A stretch of 64,000 nucleotides of DNA from positions 1 to 64,000 of the forward strand of contig CAVVIK010000002.1 of NCBI GenBank assembly GCA_963748315.1, read 5' to 3'. The notes beneath the pieces are model-generated. The model was not told the origin of the DNA. It worked only from the letters and a program-made list of their open reading frames with translations, and did no database searches. How positions within the stretch are numbered: position 1 is the first letter of the stretch; every line of letters begins with the position of its first letter. Source of the stretch: DASPHG01 sp963748315. Lineage in GTDB: Bacteria > Actinomycetota > Thermoleophilia > Solirubrobacterales > Thermoleophilaceae. Positions 1-8,796 of this stretch are shown here, one piece after another. A program made the position numbers and the translations under genes.

Positions 1-421
1 GAGTGAAGATCTCGACGAGCTCGCCGAAGCGGATCTGCCCGAGCGTCGGGTCGTCGGAGGCGGGGAGGTAGCCGGTCGGGCCGATCGAACCCGCGACGAA
101 GCGGTCCTCGCCGACGGCCTTGCGCGCGATCTCCGCGGCCTTGGTGTTGATCTCGAGCGTGTGCTCGCCGAGACCCCACTCGTCGAGCTTCAGCCGGCTC
201 GCCTGGAAGGTGTCGGTCTCGACCACGATCGCGCCGGCGTCGACCATCGAGGCGTGGACGCCCTCGATCACGTCGGGCCGGTTGAGCACGAGCGCCTCGT
301 GGCACTTGCCCTGAAGGCCGCCGTAGTCCTCCTGGGTCAGGTCGAACTGCTCGAGGGTCGCGCCCATGCCGCCGTCGAAGACGACGACTTGACGGCGGAC
401 GGTGTCGAGGAAATCGCGCAT
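1..421 (-). CDS. metH: methionine synthase, N-terminal part (homocysteine S-methyltransferase domain)
   Basis: Transfers a methyl group to homocysteine in methionine synthesis (cytoplasm). Reading leftwards from the ATG at 421 the protein begins MRDFLDTVRRQVVVFDGGMG and continues with LNRPDVIEGVHASMVDAGA and ETDTFQASRLKLDEWG, the hallmark start of the homocysteine-binding barrel of MetH. About 140 codons are visible and the frame is still open at the window edge, so the Zn-ligand cysteines and any folate or cobalamin domains lie outside. A stand-alone homocysteine methyltransferase is the alternative. No convincing Shine-Dalgarno precedes the ATG; a palindrome and a possible -10 box lie just upstream (see 435-458). 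Confidence 0.75.
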   Translation of the reverse strand, partial: MRDFLDTVRRQVVVFDGGMGATLEQFDLTQEDYGGLQGKCHEALVLNRPDVIEGVHASMVDAGAIVVETDTFQASRLKLDEWGLGEHTLEINTKAAEIARKAVGEDRFVAGSIGPTGYLPASDDPTLGQIRFGELVEIFT

Positions 422-434
422 TCGGGGGAGACCA

Positions 435-458
435 ACCTTAACACGGTTGTGTCAAGGT
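435..458. promoter_or_regulatory. 24-bp inverted repeat in the metH / peptidase divergent region
   Basis: The arms ACCTTAACAC and GTGTCAAGGT pair at 9 of 10 positions around a 4-nt centre. On the minus strand the repeat contains TAAGGT, a possible -10 hexamer 13 nt before the metH ATG. A dimeric regulator bound here would cover the metH promoter and sit about 25 bp upstream of the -10 of the divergent peptidase. Its identity is unknown. Confidence 0.45.
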
Positions 459-481
459 CTGGAACGGCTCGGATTGCTCTC

Positions 482-487
482 TATCCT
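482..487 (+). promoter_or_regulatory. leaderless -10 box (TATCCT) of the subtilase gene
   Basis: TATCCT lies 8 nt before the GTG at 496 and no Shine-Dalgarno is present, which suggests a leaderless transcript. No consensus -35 was seen. Confidence 0.45.
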
Positions 488-495
488 CGCGGAAC

Positions 496-1792
496 GTGCT
501 CTCTCGCGCCCTGATCGCAGGGGTCTTCGCGCTCGCGGCAGCCGGCCCCGCCTTCGCCGCCGACGAGTTCCGCGACGAGCAGTGGGGGCTCGACATGGTC
601 CACGCCGAAGAGGCCTGGCCCACGTCGACGGGCGTCGGCGCGGTCGTCGCGGTGATCGACACCGGCGTCCAGCGCGACCATCCCGACCTCGGCGGGCGCC
701 TTCTTCGTGGCTTCGACTACGTCGGTGACGACGTGGAAACCCCCGACACCGACTCGGATCCGACCGACGGCAACGGCCATGGCACCCACGTGACCGGGAT
801 CGTCGCCGCCAATCGCGACAACGGCGAGGGGATCGCCGGAGTCGCGCCGGGCGCTCGCGTCATCCCGATCCGCGTCCTCGACGACAACGGGGAGGGGTAC
901 GCGGACGACACGATCAAGGGGATCGACTACGCGATCGAGCGCGGCGCCCAGGTGATCAACCTCAGCCTGGGTGACTTCGTTCCACTGCAGTCCACGATCT
1001 TCCCCGACCGCGCGTACCAAGCCGCGCTGGAGCGGGCGCTCGACGCCGGGATAGTGGTGGTGCTCGCGGCCGGCAACAACGGTTTCGTCAAGTGCGAGAA
1101 CCCGGATGTCGAAGACGTGCTCTGCGTCGGCGCGGTCGACCGGACTCCGATGCGAGCGGGGTACTCGAGCTTCGGCTCGAACGTCGACCTGATGGCTCCC
1201 GGAGGCTCGTGCCTCGGGGGGAGCTCTGAGGACGTCCTCTCCACGGTCATCCACAGCGACTACGACGCGTTCTGTGGCACCTCGCAGGCGGCGCCGCACG
1301 TCGCCGGCGTCGCCGCCCTCCTGGTCTCGCTCGGGGTATCGGGGCAAGCGGCTACGGACCGGATCATCGCGACCGCCGCCGACTCGTGCGTCGGGCTGCC
1401 CGGCGAGTGCAGCGCCGGCGTGGTGGATGCGGCTGCCGCGGTCGACGGCCTTGCGCCGCCGAATGGTGGGCCGGGCGACCCGAATGCGGCAACGGGCAGC
1501 TTCTCGACGAAGCGGCGCGTGAAGCGCCGCGCGGTCCGCCGGCGCGGGTTTCGCGTGTTCTGCGAGGCCGCCCGGCCCGGCGAGTGCAGGGTCCGCGTCC
1601 GGCGTCACGGGCGGCGGATCGCCGCGCGGTCGCGACGACGTGCCGGCGGAGATCCGGACCCGCGTCAGCGCCGAGCTGAACCGCGCCGGCAGGCGAAAGC
1701 TGCGGCACATGGGCCGGCGCCTGCGCGTCAAGGTCTTCGTCACGCTCCCCGGCGAGCAGCCGCGGAAGCGCCGCGTCACCGTCCGACGCTAA
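496..1792 (+). CDS. secreted S8 (subtilisin-like) serine protease, frameshifted near its C-terminus
   Basis: Extracellular endopeptidase. Residues 1-22 form a signal peptide (LIAGVFALAAAGPAFA, then ADEFRDEQWG). The catalytic triad is visible as Asp in VAVIDTGVQRDHPDL, His in GNGHGTHVTGIVAAN and Ser in FCGTSQAAPHVAG; the oxyanion Asn is in VLAAGNNG. After the peptidase domain (about residues 25-320) comes an Arg/Lys-rich tail. The starting frame runs on to 1869 with unlikely sequence, but from about 1634 the next frame reads DVPAEIRTRVSAELNRAG and ends ...RKRRVTVRR at the TAA of 1790-1792, as in other secreted proteins here. A one-base error near 1620-1640 is therefore likely. GTG start chosen for the -10 box upstream and the signal peptide. 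Confidence 0.85.
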
Positions 1793-1802
1793 ACGGCTTC
1801 GA

Positions 1803-1845
1803 GCGTCGTTTCCAGGCGGTTTCGACCGGCTGGCGAAAACGACGC
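1803..1845 (+). terminator. long hairpin with TTCG tetraloop after the subtilase gene
   Basis: GCGTCGTTT (1803-1811) pairs with AAACGACGC (1837-1845), CCAG (1812-1815) with CTGG (1830-1833), and CGGT-TTCG-ACCG (1817-1828) closes the top. There is no T-run after it. The position 10 nt past the stop fits a terminator or 3 prime stabiliser. Confidence 0.6.
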
Positions 1846-1876
1846 GCGAAATATTCGACCGGTGGCTAAAGACCCC

Positions 1877-1897
1877 TGGACCGGCGGTCCATAGCTT
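1877..1897 (+). promoter_or_regulatory. candidate promoter/operator of the amt-glnB-glnA cluster
   Basis: A perfect palindrome TGGACC-ggc-GGTCCA (1877-1891) abuts TAGCTT (1892-1897), a possible -10. A strong Shine-Dalgarno AGGAGGTC (1916-1923) then precedes the amt ATG at 1931. No sigma-54 or GlnR consensus was recognised. Confidence 0.35.
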
Positions 1898-1930
1898 GGC
1901 CTCACAACCACTATCAGGAGGTCAAAAGCG

Positions 1931-3436
1931 ATGAAACGCGCCCTCGGGCTCGCGGCGCTGGCGCTGACAGCCACGCTGCTTCTGCCGGTAACGGCATCAG
2001 CTGACTCCCTCGATGCGTCGAGCAACGGGGTACTGGGAGACACGGTTGCGCTGAACACGATGCTCGTGTTCTTCGCGGCGGTGCTCGTGCTGTTCATGCA
2101 GGCGGGATTCGCCCTGCTCGAAATCGGCTTCTCGCGCTCGAAGAACGCGGGGACGGGGATCGCGAAGATCCTCACCAACCTGTCGATCGCCGCGCTCGCG
2201 TTCTACGCGGTGGGCTTCGGGTTCGCTTTCGGGAACGGCTCGTTCATGGGCACCGATGGCTTCCTGCTGCAGGGCTTCGGCGATCCGCAGACGACGTTCG
2301 GCGTGATGGGGCTCTCGGACGCCACCATCGAGTCGAAGTGGCTGTTCCAGTTCGCCTTCTGCGCGGTGTCGCTGGCGATCGTCTGGGGCACGACGCTCGA
2401 GCGGATCAAGTTCGGCGCCTACGTGGCGTACGCGATCGTGTTCGCCGCGGTCATCTACCCGATCGGCGCCCACTGGGTGTTCGGCGGTGGCTGGCTGCAG
2501 AATGGCGGCTTCTTCCTCGACGACCTCGGCCTCACCGGCATGCAGGACTTCGCGGGCTCGACGGCGGTTCACCTGATCGGCGCCACCGGCGCCCTCGCGG
2601 CCCTGCTCCTGCTCGGCCCGCGCAAGGGCAAGTACGGTCCCGACGGCAAGCCGCGGGCGATCCCGGGTCACTCCATGCCGCTGGTCGGCCTGGGCATCCT
2701 GATCCTGTTCGTCGGCTGGTTCGGCTTCAACCCGGGCTCGGCGCTGGGCGCGGGTGACGTCCGCTTCGCCGAGGTCGCCGTGGTGACGATGCTGGGTGCG
2801 GCCGGCGGTGTGATCGGCGCGTTCATCACGACGCAGCTGATGCAGCGCACGATCGACATCGGGATGGTGGGGAACGGCATGATCGCCGGCCTCGTCGCCA
2901 TCACGGCGCCATCGGGCTACGTGGAGGCGTGGACCGCTCCGATCATCGGCCTGGTGGCCGGGCTGATCGTGGTGGCGGGCGTCATCCTGATCGACCGCAA
3001 GATCGACGACCCGGTCGGTGCGCTGTCGGCGCACGGCCTTGCGGGCATCTGGGGCACGCTCGCGTGCGGCATCTTCACGGCGCCGCGCTTCGCGCAGTAC
3101 AACGCCTTCGGCGATCCCGACGGCGGCCTGATCTACTCCGGCGCGTTCACGCAGCTCGCCACCCAGGCGATCGGCGTGGTCATCGCGTTCAGCTTCGTCT
3201 TCGCGATGAGCTTCGTCACCTTCTGGGTGATCAAGAAGACGATCGGCCTGCGCGTGACGGAGGAGCAGGAGGACGCCGGTCTCGACATCGTCGAGCACGG
3301 CATGTACGGGTACCCGGAGCAGTTCATCCCGGCGCCCGAGATCGGCGCCGGCTCGACCGGGTCCGGCCGCACCTGCATACGTGGGGGGCGGGAGCCCGGC
3401 GAGTGTCAGTGCCATGACCCCGGTGGAGGTGACCCG
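1931..3436 (+). CDS. amt: ammonium transporter (Amt family)
   Basis: Membrane channel for NH4+/NH3. A signal-like N-terminus (residues 1-25, ending in PVTASA) is followed by about eleven membrane segments with Amt landmarks: FFAAVLVLFMQAGFALLEIG, DFAGSTAVHLIGATGALAA and DDPVGALSAHGLAGIWGTLA, which carries one of the twin pore histidines. ATG chosen for the AGGAGG 7 nt upstream. The frame has no stop before glnB and reads through a 24-residue linker into it, so the sequence as given encodes an Amt-PII fusion of 624 residues. Two facts argue for separate genes: glnB has its own GGAGGTG ribosome site, and a neighbouring frame would end Amt at a TGA (3438-3440) overlapping the glnB ATG as ATGA, the usual style here. 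The G6 run near 3381-3387 is a candidate error site. Confidence 0.92.
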
Positions 3437-3805
3437 ATGAAGATGGTCGTCGCCTACATCCGGCATGAGGCGTTCGAGGCGATCCGCCAGGATCTCCTCG
3501 ACGCCGGCTTCCCGAGCCTCTCGATCACCGAGGTGAAGGGCTCGGGGCGGCAGAAGGGGATCACCGAGCACTACAGAGGCTCGGAAATTGCGATCCACCT
3601 GAGGCCGAAGATCAAGATCGAGTGCGTTGTCGAGGACAATGCGGTCGGGGTCGTGACGGAGACCATCCTCCGTCACGCCCGCACCGGATCCGTCGGCGAC
3701 GGCAAGATCTTCACGCTTCCCGTCGAGGACGCGATTCGCATCCGCACCGGCGAGGCCGGTGAGGAGGTCCTACAGGCCCACGACTCTGAAGGAGTTACCG
3801 CGTAG
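3437..3805 (+). CDS. glnB: nitrogen regulatory protein PII without Tyr51
   Basis: Trimeric signal protein that reports ATP/ADP, 2-oxoglutarate and nitrogen status and normally gates Amt. The 122 residues show the PII features: EVKGSGRQKGITEHYRGSE (T-loop), TGSVGDGKIF (B-loop) and IRIRTGE (C-loop). The T-loop Tyr46 is present, but position 51, the tyrosine that is uridylylated in enterics and adenylylated in actinobacteria, is isoleucine (YRGSEI). Covalent control at that site is therefore impossible, and regulation must rest on ligands alone. It starts at the ATG behind GGAGGTG, directly after amt, and its stop touches the glnA start. It is in frame with amt (see that entry). Confidence 0.92.
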   Translation: MKMVVAYIRHEAFEAIRQDLLDAGFPSLSITEVKGSGRQKGITEHYRGSEIAIHLRPKIKIECVVEDNAVGVVTETILRHARTGSVGDGKIFTLPVEDAIRIRTGEAGEEVLQAHDSEGVTA

Positions 3806-5161
3806 ATGGAGGTCGCTACGGCGAAAACCAATGGAAAGGCCGACCCGGGCGAGGTCCTCGCCCGGGTCGAGCAGGAGAACGTCGAGTTCGTCCGCTTCTG
3901 GTTCACGGACATCCTCGGCCAGCTGAAGTCGTTCGCCGTCGGCAAGGACGAGTTGGAAGACGCGTTCGCCGACGGCATGGGATTCGACGGCTCGTCGATC
4001 ACCGGGTTCAACCGGATCGAGGAATCGGACATGATCGCGATGCCGGACCCGTCCACGTTCAAGCTCCTCCCCTGGAGGGGTCCCGACCACAAGGTCGGGC
4101 GGGTCTTCTGCGACGTGCTGAAGCCGGACGGCCAGCCGTACGAGGGCGACCCGCGCTATGTGCTGAAGCGTGCCCTTCAGCGCGCGAAGGACATGGGCTT
4201 CGACCATTACTACCTCGGTCCGGAGCTCGAGTTCTTCCTGTTCAAGGACGACCAGGGCACCGAGGTGCTCGACAAGGGCGGCTATTTCGACCTGACCACG
4301 CTCGACGTGGCGTCGGACTTCCGCCGCGACGTGGTGTTCACGCTGCGGGATCTCGGCATCCCGGTCGAGTACACGCACCACGAGGTCGGGCCCTCACAGC
4401 ACGAGATCGACATGCGCTTCGCCGACGGCCTGGACATGGCCGATCGGACGATGACCTACCGCATCGCGGTCAAGGAGGTGGCGATGGCCCATGGCTACTA
4501 CGCCACCTTCATGCCGAAGCCGCTGTTCGGCGAGAACGGGTCGGGCATGCACACGCACCAGTCGCTCTTCAAGGGCGACCAGAACGCGTTCTTCGACGCG
4601 GACGACCAGTACCACCTGTCGGACGTGGCGAAGTCGTTCATCGCCGGCCAGCTCAAGCACGCGCGCGAGCTGTCGGGGCTGTTCGCCCCGCTCGTGAACT
4701 CGTACAAGCGGCTGGTGCCGGGCTACGAGGCGCCGGTCTACATCGCATGGTCGCGGCGCAACCGCTCCGCGCTCGTGCGGGTGCCGATGTACCACCCCGG
4801 CAAGGAGAAGGCGACGCGGATGGAGCTGCGCTGCCCGGATCCGTCGTGCAACCCGTACCTGACGTTCGCCGGGCTGCTCCAGGCTGGTCTCGAGGGAATC
4901 GAGAAGGGCTACGAGCTGCCGGAGCCGATGGAGCGGAACCTGTACGACCTCGACGCCGGCGAGCGCGAGGAGCTCGGGATCGAGCAGTTGCCCGAGACCC
5001 TCGGCGAGGCGATCGAGGAGCTCGCCCACTCCGAGCTGATCCGCAAGGCACTCGGTGACCACATCACCGACCGCTACGTGGAGCTCAAGCGGAAGGAGTG
5101 GGAGGAGTACCGAGTGGAGGTCACGCCCTGGGAGCTCGACCGCTATCTGGCGGTTACTTGA
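3806..5161 (+). CDS. glnA: glutamine synthetase type I
   Basis: Makes glutamine from glutamate, ammonia and ATP; cytoplasmic dodecamer. The 451 residues contain the beta-grasp domain (LGQLKSFAVGK, MGFDGSSITGF), the ATP/Glu site KPLFGENGSGMHTHQSLF, the loop NSYKRLVPGYEAP and the ammonia-site motif RNRSALVRVP. The length and the region ERNLYDLDAGEREELGIE, in place of the NLYDLPPEE type, fit the GSI-alpha class, which lacks adenylylation control. ATG follows the glnB TAG with no gap; AAGGAG at 3789-3794 serves as ribosome site. Transcription is probably shared with amt and glnB. Confidence 0.96.
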   Translation: MEVATAKTNGKADPGEVLARVEQENVEFVRFWFTDILGQLKSFAVGKDELEDAFADGMGFDGSSITGFNRIEESDMIAMPDPSTFKLLPWRGPDHKVGRVFCDVLKPDGQPYEGDPRYVLKRALQRAKDMGFDHYYLGPELEFFLFKDDQGTEVLDKGGYFDLTTLDVASDFRRDVVFTLRDLGIPVEYTHHEVGPSQHEIDMRFADGLDMADRTMTYRIAVKEVAMAHGYYATFMPKPLFGENGSGMHTHQSLFKGDQNAFFDADDQYHLSDVAKSFIAGQLKHARELSGLFAPLVNSYKRLVPGYEAPVYIAWSRRNRSALVRVPMYHPGKEKATRMELRCPDPSCNPYLTFAGLLQAGLEGIEKGYELPEPMERNLYDLDAGEREELGIEQLPETLGEAIEELAHSELIRKALGDHITDRYVELKRKEWEEYRVEVTPWELDRYLAVT

Positions 5162-6279
5162 CGGGCGGATTGGCCACTCCTGAGCCAATCCCGTCGCCAC
5201 GCGGCGCCCACCTCGAGATGGTGGGCGCCGTCGTGGCAGGCGAGGGGCTCGAGCGCGTCGCGGAGATCGCGGGGCGCCACGCGGGGGCGCCGGTCGCGGT
5301 CGTCGTGCCGCGGATCGGTGTCCCCTCCGAGTGGGCGCGGTACGAGCGCTACGTGGGCTCGCGGCTGGCGGGGGGCAAGCCCGAGCGTCCTGCGGAGGTG
5401 ACGGCCGAGGTCGCGATCTCCTCGGGCGGCCACGACGTGGGGGCGGTCCTGATGCTGGGGCCGGGTAGGGACGACGCCGGGGAGTACCTCCACGTGGCGG
5501 CGATCGCCGCGCTGACCGAGGTCGCCGTCGCCGAGGCACGCGACGAGACGGAGCAGACCCTGCGGGGGTCGTTCCTCGAGGAACTCCTGAGGCGTGACGA
5601 CCTGGTGACGGACGACGTGATCCGGCGCGGCCGGCGGCTGGGTTGCGACCTGGCCGCCGGCGCGGTCGGGCTCTGCGCCGAGCCGCGCGAGGGCACACCG
5701 GGCCGGATCGTCGCCAGCATCGCCAGCGAGCGCTCGGATGTGCTCGCCCAGGCGATCGACGGGCGCGTGTACGCGCTCGTGCCGGGGTCCGTCGAAGATG
5801 CGCGCAAGCTCGCGACCCGGCTTGGCCGGCGGGCGACGGTCGGCATCTCGTCGCGCTACTCGGACGCGGCCGGCCTGCGGCGCGCGCTGGAGGAGGCGGA
5901 GCTCGTGCTGAAGGTCAGTGCGACGGGCGCGGTGCCGGAGGGCGGCGTAGGCGAGAGCACCTACCGGCTGCTCTTCCACGTCCTGGCGAGCCGCCCGGAG
6001 GAGATCGAGTCCTTCTACGACGACACCGTGGCGTCACTCGTCGGCTACGACGAGCAGTACTCGACCGACTTGATCGGCACGCTCGAGTCGTATCTCGCCA
6101 ACGACTGCAACATGAACCAGACGGCGACCGCGATCCATGCGCACCGCCATACCGTCAGTTACCGGCTCGACCGCATCCGCGAGCTCACCGGGCTTGACCC
6201 GAGCCGATCCGAGGATCGCGAGCGCCTCGGTCTGGGCCTGAAGGCCTATCGGATCATCAAACCACGCCTGCACCGTTAG
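5158..6279 (+). CDS. PucR/CdaR-family transcription regulator
   Basis: DNA-binding regulator of about 373 residues. The C-terminal helix-turn-helix is clear: LESYLANDCNMNQTATAIHA followed by HRHTVSYRLDRIRELTGLD. The middle (about 150-280) resembles the GGDEF-like domain of PucR proteins, and the first 100 residues may sense a ligand. PucR-type regulators often control nitrogen or purine/amino-acid catabolism, and position directly after glnA suggests a nitrogen role (inference). The start is uncertain: TTG at 5158 overlaps the glnA stop as TTGA; TTG 5170 and ATG 5218 are alternatives. Confidence 0.82.
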   Translation: MTGGLATPEPIPSPRGAHLEMVGAVVAGEGLERVAEIAGRHAGAPVAVVVPRIGVPSEWARYERYVGSRLAGGKPERPAEVTAEVAISSGGHDVGAVLMLGPGRDDAGEYLHVAAIAALTEVAVAEARDETEQTLRGSFLEELLRRDDLVTDDVIRRGRRLGCDLAAGAVGLCAEPREGTPGRIVASIASERSDVLAQAIDGRVYALVPGSVEDARKLATRLGRRATVGISSRYSDAAGLRRALEEAELVLKVSATGAVPEGGVGESTYRLLFHVLASRPEEIESFYDDTVASLVGYDEQYSTDLIGTLESYLANDCNMNQTATAIHAHRHTVSYRLDRIRELTGLDPSRSEDRERLGLGLKAYRIIKPRLHR

Positions 6280-6302
6280 TAGATCGCCCCTTCGGGGTAC
6301 TA
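6277..6302 (+). terminator. hairpin after the pucR-type gene
   Basis: TAGTA (6277-6281) pairs with TACTA (6298-6302) around an inner CCC-TTCG-GGG stem. The right arm overlaps the -10 box of the next gene. Confidence 0.35.
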
Positions 6303-6303
6303 T
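6298..6303 (+). promoter_or_regulatory. leaderless -10 box (TACTAT)
   Basis: TACTAT lies 9 nt before the ATG at 6313; no ribosome site is seen. Confidence 0.5.
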
Positions 6304-6312
6304 CGGCGCGCC

Positions 6313-6556
6313 ATGAAGCTCACGGCTGACCACGCCGAGATCCGGCGCTGGGTCGAGGAGCATGGGGGGTACCCGGGCCTCGTCGACGCCGCGGACGGAC
6401 GCGAACGGCTCGCAGTCGCGTTCGACGCGGAGAACGATCGGCGCGCTGTCGTGGGAGGAGTTCTTCGAGCGCTTCGACCGCGAGTCCCTCGCGTTCGCCT
6501 ACGACCCGGACGGCAACGGCGACGCAACCGCCACCGCCAAGCTCGTCAGCCGCTAG
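6313..6556 (+). CDS. small conserved protein of unknown function, frameshifted
   Basis: About 81 residues once a one-base shift near 6440-6450 is repaired: MKLTADHAEIRRWVEEHGG at the start and LSWEEFFERFDRESLAFAYD then ATATAKLVSR at the end. I recall this start/end pattern from a widespread family of small soluble bacterial proteins of unknown role; the recall is from memory. The unshifted frame runs to 6924 with an Arg-rich translation that is clearly a shadow of the opposite strand. The stop TAG (6554-6556) shares CTAG with the stop of the convergent oxidoreductase gene. Confidence 0.7.
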
Positions 6557-8539
6557 ACGGCCTCGAGCTCGACGCGGTTGTCGTTGAACGTCGGCGCTTC
6601 GCCCGACTCCGTGAGGAGTTGAGAGGTCGTCGCCTGCGCGCCGACGCCGCCTTCGTAGTCACCGCTCCACCAGCCCATCGGCGCCACCACGACGCCCGGG
6701 CGCGTCTCGTCCGAGATCTGGACGTCCGCCACGAACGAGCCACGCCCGTTGTACACACGCGCGCGCGTCGAAACTCCCCGCGGGCCGGCGTCGTCGGGGT
6801 GTACGACCACGAACGGCTTCGGCTGGGCACTGTGCTGGCGGGCCTGGTTCGCGAACGTGCTGTTGAGGAAGAGGTGGGTCTTCGGCGTGATCAACGCGAG
6901 CGGGAAGCGCGCCGCGAGCTCTGAGTCCGCGACCTCGGCGGGAGGCTCGTACACCGCGTGCAGATGCAGCTTCCCGTCCGACGTCCCGAAGCCGCCTTCG
7001 GCGTGAGGCAGCTCGCCCTGGCCGAGGTCGATCTTCGCCCACCCGCGCTCGCCGAGGCCGTCGAGCTTGACGTGGCTCGGCGCCGTCGCCAGCACCTGCT
7101 CGACGAGCTCCTCGTCGGAGTCGCGGAAGCACGGGTCATCGAGCCCGAGTCGCGCGGCGAGCAGACGAAAGATCTCCGTGTTCGGCTTCGCCTCCCCGAG
7201 CGGCTCGATCGCGGGACGGCTGAGCGTCACGTAGTGATGGCCCCACGAGAAGATCACGTCCAGGTGCTCGAGCTGGGTCGTCGCCGGGAGCACGACGTCG
7301 GCTTGCGCGGCCGTGTCGGTCATGAACTGCTCGAGCACGACGGTGAAGAGGTCGGGTCGGGCGAGTCCGGTCAAGCACCTTCGTCTGGTCGGGCGCGACC
7401 TGCGCCGGGTTCGAGTTCCACACGACGAGCGCCTTCACGGGCGGGTCGAGGTCGCCGCACAGCGCGTCGCCCAGCTGCGACATGTTGATTCGCCGCACGT
7501 CTCCCTTCCGCAGGTCCGGGCGGCTGGGAGGAACGGCCGAGATCGCCGCCGCCGTCGCTGTCGGGATATACGAGCAGCCGCCGCCGCGATGCCGCCAGGC
7601 ACCGACCAGCGCGGGCAGCGACGCGAGCGTGCTGTACGCCGCCGGCGCGCCCAGGTGGCGCTGCGCGCCCACGCCCAGTCGCAACAGGGCAGGCTGGGTG
7701 CGGGCGAAGTCGAGCGCGACGCGCTCGATCTGCTCAGCGGGCACCCGGGTGATCTCGGCACAGCGGTCGAGCGCGAAGTCGTCGAGCCGCTCGAGCAGCT
7801 CGTCGAGGCCGGTCGTGTGCGCGCGGCACCAGTCCTCGTCGACGAGCCCGGCATCGCGGATCGCGCGCATCATCCCGAGGCCAAGCGCGGCGTCGGTGCC
7901 CGGCAGCGGCTGCACGTGCTCGTCCGCGAGGCGCGCGGTCTTGCTCCGGTACGGGTCCACGACGACGAGCCGCGCGCCCGCGCGGTGTGTCTCGAGCAGC
8001 AGCCGCCATAAGTGTGGCGCCGTGCTCATCGGGTTCCACCCCCACAGCAGCAGGTAGCGGGCGTGGGGCCATTCCTCCGGGTCGACCTCGGGCGAGATGC
8101 CGTGCGTCGCCGTGACGCCGGCGATGCCCGCCGTCGCGCAGATCGTCCGCACGAGCTCGCTCGCGCCAAGCGCGTTCATCACGCGCTGGCTCATCAGATT
8201 GCCCTGGACGAGGCCCTGCGTGCCGGCGTAGCTGTACGGCAGCACGGACTCGCCGCCGTGGGTGTCGATCGCCTGCCGCAGCCCGTCGGCCACGACATCC
8301 AGCGCCTCGTCCCACGAGGCCTGACGGAAATCGCCGGCTTCGCGTATCAGCGGATGCAGGATGCGCTCGTCCGAGTAGACCCGGTCGAGGTAGTTCGACA
8401 CCTTCCCGCAGAGGAAGCCGTGCGTGATCGGATGGTCCGGATCGCCCTTGACCTGAACTGCGCGGCCGTCCTCGACCGTCACGTGCATGGCGCAGGTGTC
8501 GGGACAGTCGTGCGGACAGGCAGCACGTACGATCCTCAT
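6553..8539 (-). CDS. molybdopterin-dependent oxidoreductase (FdhF/BisC type), frameshifted
   Basis: About 660 residues of the molybdopterin oxidoreductase superfamily. The N-terminal [4Fe-4S] site is ACPHDCPDTC plus a later Cys in HGFLCGKV. Cofactor-binding landmarks include GWNPMSTAPHL, VVVDPYRSKTARLADEH, PLPGTDAALGLGMM and, in the second half, QFMTDTAAQADVVLPATTQ. The C-terminal molydop-binding domain holds ITPKTHLFLNSTFANQ and VVVHPDDAGPRGV. The two halves are in different frames, joined near 7370-7378, so one base is probably wrong. No selenocysteine codon was noticed. The electron acceptor and substrate cannot be told from sequence; no small subunit lies nearby. ATG at 8539 is set by the Cys motif following at once and by TACCGT 9 nt upstream. 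Confidence 0.82.
8528..8533 (+). promoter_or_regulatory. -10 box (TACGAT) of the small Cys-rich gene
   Basis: TACGAT lies 12 nt before the ATG at 8546, inside the 5 prime end of the divergent oxidoreductase gene. Confidence 0.35.
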
Positions 8540-8545
8540 TCGAGG

Positions 8546-8718
8546 ATGACGGTACACCCGCCCGCCGGCCTCTGCGACTCCTGCCGGTGGCAGAAGCTGA
8601 TCCACAACACCCGCGGCTCCACGTTCTCGATGTGCCGGAACCCCGAGCTGCCGAAGTACCCGCGCTTGCCCGTAAGGAGTGCCCGGGCTACGAGAAGCGC
8701 GCTAACCCGGAGGGCTGA
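8546..8718 (+). CDS. small Cys-rich (zinc-ribbon-like) protein, frameshifted
   Basis: About 58 residues: MTVHPPAGLCDSCRWQKLIH, RGSTFSMCRNPELPKYPRLP, then, after a lost base near 8671-8674, KECPGYEKRANPEG and TGA at 8716-8718. Four cysteines (CDSC, MCRN, ECPG) suggest a bound metal. The pattern of Cys pairs around RGS-F and a KYPRLPV-CPGYE ending is one I recall from small actinobacterial proteins of unknown role. Its start is only 6 nt from the divergent oxidoreductase start. Confidence 0.6.
8549..8554 (-). promoter_or_regulatory. leaderless -10 box (TACCGT) of the oxidoreductase gene
   Basis: On the minus strand TACCGT ends 9 nt before the ATG at 8539. It lies inside the first codons of the opposite gene, so the two 5 prime ends interlock. 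Confidence 0.45.
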
Positions 8719-8746
8719 TTCCGGGTCAGCGACCAAGGATGCTGGG

Positions 8747-8769
8747 TTTTGGGGCCAGGAGCCCCAAAA
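8747..8769. terminator. bidirectional hairpin terminator
   Basis: Perfect 9-bp stem TTTTGGGGC / GCCCCAAAA with loop CAGGA, between two convergent genes. The A and T ends allow function on both strands. Confidence 0.8.
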
Positions 8770-8796
8770 GTGACCATTGCTCGGTCGTCGGCGGCG

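Noticed and set aside
1997..3676. Long antisense frame (about 559 codons) opposite amt and glnB
   Set aside because: Codon-position shadow of high-GC genes; the translation is Arg/Asp/His-rich with no domain, and the other strand encodes clear Amt and PII. The same holds for the long frames opposite lon, MMPL, the mce genes and the acyl-CoA dehydrogenase.
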